Source: Alphaproteobacteria bacterium
GTDB lineage: Bacteria > Pseudomonadota > Alphaproteobacteria > RF32 > CAG-239
Direction of reading: 5' to 3'
NCBI GenBank assembly: GCA_017958895.1
Contig: JAGDBT010000003.1
Coordinates: 1-17,603 of the forward strand
DNA: 17,603 nucleotides
The position numbers and the translations under genes are program-made. The notes beneath the pieces were generated by a model. That model worked only from the letters and a program-made list of their open reading frames with translations, ran no database searches and was not told the origin of the DNA. Below, piece after piece: positions 14,908-17,603 of the stretch. Within the stretch, counting starts at the first letter, position 1; the number at the start of each line of letters is the position of its first letter.

Positions 14908-15036
14908 TCTTGTCACTCTCGGGCTTGTCCCGAGAGTCCACAATAATAAAAAATGGATACTCGGTACGCGCTGATGCTTGACCGAGTATGACAGAAAATG
15001 GTTATCGTTACTCTTGGGCTTGTTCTGAAAGTCCAA
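14908..15036. repeat. Cluster of palindromic intergenic repeats
   Basis: Three imperfectly related units lie here. CTCTCGGG (14916-14923) pairs with CCCGAGAG (14929-14936). ATACTCGGT (14957-14965) pairs with ACCGAGTAT (14981-14989). A decayed third unit starts near 15009 and keeps GGGCTTGTTCTG and AAGTCCA. Short A-rich spacers follow units one and three. They look like dispersed palindromic elements, not coding sequence. Confidence 0.65.
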
Positions 15037-15061
15037 TAAAAAACTTCCCTTTGCGGGGAGT
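15036..15061 (-). terminator. Terminator of the tRNA-Glu remnant
   Basis: On the minus strand the 7-bp stem ACTCCCC/GGGAAGT is followed by TTTTTTATT. It sits just after the duplicated tRNA 3' end, as the intact tRNA terminator does. Confidence 0.5.
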
Positions 15062-15063
15062 GT

Positions 15064-15087
15064 TATTGGTGATTCCAACGAGATTTG
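15064..15087 (-). pseudogene. tRNA-Glu 3'-end remnant (24-bp direct repeat)
   Basis: Bases 15064-15087 are identical to 15309-15332, the 3' part of tRNA-Glu. The remnant (from 15067) carries CCA, the discriminator, the 3' acceptor strand and part of the T arm. Beyond 15087 the match stops. It may be an attachment-type repeat or the remains of a second tRNA-Glu gene. It has its own terminator. Confidence 0.75.
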
Positions 15088-15201
15088 CCAATCGTTCAAG
15101 TTCAGCGGTGCTTCACTTTCTCTCTTGGAGCAATTCCGACTAAATTTCGCGTCGCGGCGCTTCCGCTTGCTTGCTCAATTAAGTCTCATTGCGTCTCCTT
15201 C

Positions 15202-15227
15202 AAAAAAGTGCATTAAGGCACTTTTTT
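15202..15227. terminator. Short symmetrical hairpin with A and T runs
   Basis: AAAAAAGTGC (15202-15211) and GCACTTTTTT (15218-15227) form a perfect 10-bp inverted repeat with a 6-base loop. It looks like a bidirectional terminator inside the segment bounded by the tRNA repeats. No gene is seen to feed it. Confidence 0.6.
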
Positions 15228-15277
15228 GTGCGGCCGCGTACCTCGTTCAAATCTCGAAAGGAAATATGGAACACCAC

Positions 15278-15307
15278 AAAAAAACTCTCCTGAGCGGAGA
15301 GCTTTTT
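15278..15307 (-). terminator. Terminator of tRNA-Glu
   Basis: On the minus strand the stem CTCTCC/GGAGAG with a 5-base loop ends in seven T. It lies 5 bases beyond the tRNA 3' end. Confidence 0.8.
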
Positions 15308-15311
15308 GTAT

Positions 15312-15387
15312 TGGTGATTCCAACGAGATTTGAACTCGTGTTTTAGCCTTGAGAGGGCCATGTCCTAGACCACTAGACGATGGAACC
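15312..15387 (-). tRNA. tRNA-Glu (anticodon CTC)
   Basis: This 76-base tRNA has an encoded CCA. On the minus strand the acceptor arms are GGTTCCA and TGGAATC. The anticodon stem TGGCC/GGCTA holds the loop CTCTCAA, giving anticodon CTC (Glu, codon GAG). The T arm ACGAG/CTCGT carries loop TTCAAAT. All stems pair, with one G-T in the acceptor and one in the anticodon stem. A promoter and a terminator flank it. Confidence 0.9.
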
Positions 15388-15404
15388 GAAAACATGTGTT
15401 CACA

Positions 15405-15433
15405 TAGCTATCTTATTTTTCGCCAAAATGCAA
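15405..15433 (-). promoter_or_regulatory. Candidate promoter of tRNA-Glu
   Basis: On the minus strand TTGCAT (15428-15433) and TAGCTA (15405-15410) are spaced by 17 bp. The tRNA begins 18 bases past the -10 box. Confidence 0.5.
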
Positions 15434-15463
15434 GCACTTTTGTAAAAAATTTTAATTTCCGCT

Positions 15464-15479
15464 GTTAATAATTATTAAC
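15464..15479. promoter_or_regulatory. Perfect 16-bp palindrome, candidate operator upstream of ctrA
   Basis: GTTAATAATTATTAAC is a perfect dyad. It holds two TTAA half-sites six bases apart, close to the CtrA box TTAA-N7-TTAA. It overlaps a possible -35 TTAACA (15475-15480) paired with AATAAT (15497-15502, 16-bp spacer), and it lies about 75 bases before the ctrA start. It also lies upstream of the divergent tRNA promoter. Confidence 0.5.
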
Positions 15480-15553
15480 AAACTCTTCCAATTTTAAATA
15501 ATCTGATTAAAATCAACCTCATAGTGAAACAATTTTGCGAAAGGGTGGTTTTT

Positions 15554-16240
15554 ATGAGAGTTCTTTTGGTTGAAGATGATTATGCGGTTTCCCAAAGCAT
15601 CGAAACCATGCTGAAGAAAGAGGGCATGGTCGTTGATGCTACCGATTTGGGTGAAGACGGTTTGGATATTGCCAAGCTTTATGACTATGATATCATTATT
15701 TTGGATTTGATGTTGCCGGATATGAACGGTTATGAAGTTCTGAAGAACTTGCGCAACTCTAAAGTTAATACGCCGGTTTTGATATTGTCCGGTTTGTCCG
15801 AGCCTGATAAAAAGGTTAAAGGTTTGGGTTACGGAGCCGATGATTATCTGACAAAGCCGTTTGATAAAGCCGAATTGTTGGCTCGTATTCAAGCTGTGGT
15901 CAGACGCTCTAAAGGCCATTCGAACTCGGTTATTCGTACCGGGGATGTTGAAATTGATTTGGATACGCAAACCGTTACCGTTAAGGGCAATACTTTACAC
16001 CTTACCGGCAAAGAATACGGCATTATGGAACTTTTGTCTTTGCGCAAAGGTGCAACGCTCAATAAAGACCAGTTCTTAAATCATTTGTACGGCGGTATTG
16101 ATGAGCCGGAATTGAAAATTATTGATGTGTTTATTTGTAAATTGCGTAAAAAACTGGAAAAAGCTTCCGGCGGCAAAAATTATATTGAAACCGTTTGGGG
16201 CCGCGGCTATGTTTTGCGTGATCCTGATGAAAAGCACTGA
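15554..16240 (+). CDS. ctrA: Cell-cycle response regulator CtrA
   Basis: This 228-residue OmpR-type response regulator is the master transcription factor of the alphaproteobacterial cell cycle. The receiver domain (1-115) has acidic pocket residues E7-D8-D9, phospho-acceptor D51 (IILDLMLPD) and conserved KPF. The DNA-binding winged helix (about 125-225) holds LTGKEYGIMELL, a YGGIDEPELKIIDVFICKLRKKL recognition region and WGRGYVLRDP at the end, nearly diagnostic for CtrA. The start at 15554 follows AAAGGGTGG and gives the normal N-terminus; the frame upstream is not counted. Unlike Caulobacter CtrA, the C-terminus does not end in AA but in PDEKH. A prepilin gene follows 18 bases later. Confidence 0.95.
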   Translation: MRVLLVEDDYAVSQSIETMLKKEGMVVDATDLGEDGLDIAKLYDYDIIILDLMLPDMNGYEVLKNLRNSKVNTPVLILSGLSEPDKKVKGLGYGADDYLTKPFDKAELLARIQAVVRRSKGHSNSVIRTGDVEIDLDTQTVTVKGNTLHLTGKEYGIMELLSLRKGATLNKDQFLNHLYGGIDEPELKIIDVFICKLRKKLEKASGGKNYIETVWGRGYVLRDPDEKH

Positions 16241-16258
16241 TAACAAAGGTTTTTTAAG

Positions 16259-16876
16259 ATGAAAAACAACCAAAGCGGTCGTTCAATGCTAGAAATGCTC
16301 GGGGTGGTGGCAATCATCGGGTTGCTTTCCATCGGAGGTCTTTCCGGTTACGGAAAAATGCTTGCTCAACACAAGATAGATGTTACGATGGAGCAAATAG
16401 GAGTTATTTCTTCCAAGCTTTCGGCAGTAGGCAGCAGAACTTCGTCCTATGGGGGATTATCCAATGAAAGCGCCATAAAGTTGGGAGCTGTTCCTTCGGA
16501 AGCAATTATTTCGAGCAGCGGCACTTTGGAAAATGTTTTCGGCGGAAGCATTACCATCGGGCCGAGCAATTTAATTAAAGACAGTACGGATAATCAGGCG
16601 TATGCGATAAAGTATTTCGGATTGCCGGCTGAAGCTTGTGTGGCGATAGCCACCAATGATTGGAGCAACTCGAAAAATTCTGCCTTATTGGGCATAAGCG
16701 CCGGAACAACTGATGGCTCAAGCAGTATTTATCAAGATTGTAACGGTTCGGCAACTAACACTTTGTCGGTGGCTTGTCCGGGCGGCACAAACGGTATGCC
16801 TATGGATTTAGATAAGGCAACGAATGCCTGTTCTTGCACGGCAAACGGTTGTGTAGTTGTTTTCAAATATTATTGA
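16259..16876 (+). CDS. Type IV prepilin-like protein (PilS-type)
   Basis: This 205-residue protein has a short leader cut after Gly7 by prepilin peptidase (SG/RSMLEMLGVVAIIGLL), leaving Glu at +5 followed by the hydrophobic N-terminal helix. The +1 residue is Arg rather than the usual Phe or Met. The globular part is rich in Ser, Gly and Asn and has Cys in ACVAIA, YQDCNG, VACPGG and CSCTANGCV, which could form disulfides. The pattern fits the PilS/type IVb class of pilins; a pseudopilin or minor pilin is also possible. No other pilus gene is in view. It lies 18 bases after ctrA, likely in one transcript, and ends before a strong terminator. Confidence 0.8.
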   Translation: MKNNQSGRSMLEMLGVVAIIGLLSIGGLSGYGKMLAQHKIDVTMEQIGVISSKLSAVGSRTSSYGGLSNESAIKLGAVPSEAIISSSGTLENVFGGSITIGPSNLIKDSTDNQAYAIKYFGLPAEACVAIATNDWSNSKNSALLGISAGTTDGSSSIYQDCNGSATNTLSVACPGGTNGMPMDLDKATNACSCTANGCVVVFKYY

Positions 16877-16896
16877 TGTTTTTTCTCTCAAATAGC

Positions 16897-16925
16897 AAGC
16901 CTCGTCTGCAAGCGAGGCTTTTTTT
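16897..16925 (+). terminator. Rho-independent terminator after the prepilin gene
   Basis: The stem AAGCCTCG (16897-16904) pairs with CGAGGCTT (16913-16920), loop of 8, with seven T at the end. It touches the stop of the convergent phosphoesterase gene. Confidence 0.9.
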
Positions 16926-17603
16926 ATATTTTAATTTGGGTGATATTTGTGGCTAAGCCGGTTTTATCGTCAGTTTCCACTAAAATTCCGTATAAAGTAG
17001 CCTTTCCGGCGGCGGGAATCAATCTGTCGGCGGTGTAGTGACGGCATAACCGATTGATAGGGGCTTGTTTATCAAAACCCAAAACGGAGTCATAATTTCC
17101 GCACATACCGACATCGGTTATATAAGCAGTACCATTTGGCAAAACGCGTGCGTCGGCGGTCGGAACATGAGTATGAGTGCCGAACACTCCGGAAACACGG
17201 CCGTCAAGATAATAAGCAAAAGAAAGCTTTTCAGAGGTCGCTTCGGCATGAATATCTATAAAAATCGCGGCAACATTTTTGCCGAGAGTATAATTTTTCA
17301 GAATATTTTCGGTAGTCTGAACCGGACAATCAACCGCTTCCATAAACAAGCGCCCTAAAACTTGGATAACCAAAATTTTGCGCCCGTCGGGAAGTTCATA
17401 AACAATATGTCCTTTGCCGGGATTTTCGTCCGGTATGTTAGCCGGCCGAATGATTACTTTGCATTCATCCATAAAAGAAGATATTTCACGTTGATTGAGA
17501 AAATGGTTGCCGGTAATTAAAATATCGGTACCTTTATCCAGAAATTCTCGGCAAATTCCCGGAGTAACACCAAACCCGTGGGCGGCATTTTCAACGTTGA
17601 CCA
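16924..17603 (-). CDS. YmdB-type metallophosphoesterase (5' end outside the window)
   Basis: This is a calcineurin-like metallophosphoesterase of the YmdB group (TIGR00282 family); Bacillus subtilis YmdB is a known cyclic-nucleotide phosphodiesterase. The first Met in the window is at 17472, but the frame stays open to the edge and reads NVENAAHGFGVTP and DILITGNHFLNQREI, so the gene begins further upstream. Later motifs are FIDIHAEATSEK, GTHTHVPTADARV and the ending YITDVGMCG, which carry the metal-binding His and Asp residues of the family. Only about 40 N-terminal residues should be missing. Confidence 0.9.
   Translation of the reverse strand, partial: VNVENAAHGFGVTPGICREFLDKGTDILITGNHFLNQREISSFMDECKVIIRPANIPDENPGKGHIVYELPDGRKILVIQVLGRLFMEAVDCPVQTTENILKNYTLGKNVAAIFIDIHAEATSEKLSFAYYLDGRVSGVFGTHTHVPTADARVLPNGTAYITDVGMCGNYDSVLGFDKQAPINRLCRHYTADRLIPAAGKATLYGILVETDDKTGLATNITQIKI

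Noticed and set aside
15241..15258. T-arm-like CGTTCAAATC sequence on the plus strand
   Set aside because: No acceptor, D or anticodon arms can be built around it, so it is not a tRNA.
15125..15346. Plus-strand frame over the tRNA-Glu repeat segment
   Set aside because: It runs through tRNA and terminator hairpins and its translation looks like repeat-derived sequence.
15494..15970. Minus-strand frame inside ctrA
   Set aside because: It is antisense to the strongly conserved receiver domain of CtrA.
1..17603. CRISPR array or rRNA genes
   Set aside because: No regularly spaced repeats and no rRNA-like sequence were seen on either strand.

Overview
The window looks like a low-GC (roughly 40 %) alphaproteobacterium. 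The best evidence is a clear CtrA-type cell-cycle response regulator (15554-16240), an orthologue restricted to Alphaproteobacteria. A PilS-like prepilin with a GRSMLEMLG leader and intergenic 'CTCGGG...CCCGAG' palindromes also fit uncultured, often gut-associated, members of the class. The taxon below class level is inference. Every position is a reading of the bases alone; no database search was possible.

Region 1 (1-5670). A divergent tyrosyl-tRNA synthetase-like gene has its own promoter. It is followed by a tightly packed four-gene run: a TrpD-like phosphoribosyltransferase homologue, a zinc MDR dehydrogenase, a HAD phosphatase and a TrpRS-like class I synthetase homologue. The first three genes overlap. 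A HIT-family hydrolase converges on the end of the run. Two synthetase-like enzymes beside a PRPP-type transferase, a dehydrogenase and a phosphatase do not match any housekeeping operon I know. This is the best candidate in the window for an undescribed system, such as an aminoacylated or ribosylated small molecule with a resistance synthetase. The segment lies between two copies of a 30-bp repeat (1-30 and 5988-6017).

Region 2 (5671-7329). A repeat-bearing intergenic stretch leads to a NADAR/YbiA-like protein and an isochorismatase/nicotinamidase-fold hydrolase, a possible NAD or ADP-ribose metabolism pair. A strong terminator follows.

Region 3 (7330-9197). This holds a small outer-membrane beta-barrel (minus strand), the C-terminal remnant of a SAM methyltransferase (plus) and an N-formylglutamate amidohydrolase-like enzyme (minus).

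Region 4 (9303-12261). One promoter drives five close genes: P-loop kinase-like, GNAT, HD hydrolase, HAD hydrolase and an unrecognised protein.

Region 5 (12262-14842). Two modules of 'strong promoter, small membrane protein, near-identical GC-rich terminator' flank two minus-strand GNAT genes. Beside the first module lies an in-frame copy of the last 31 codons of the unrecognised gene at 11818-12261.

Region 6 (14843-15553). Palindromic dispersed repeats, a tRNA-Glu 3'-end remnant with its own terminator, an intact tRNA-Glu(CTC) on the minus strand, and the ctrA control region with a perfect 16-bp palindrome.

Region 7 (15554-17603). ctrA, a prepilin, a terminator, and a YmdB-type metallophosphoesterase (minus strand) that runs off the window.
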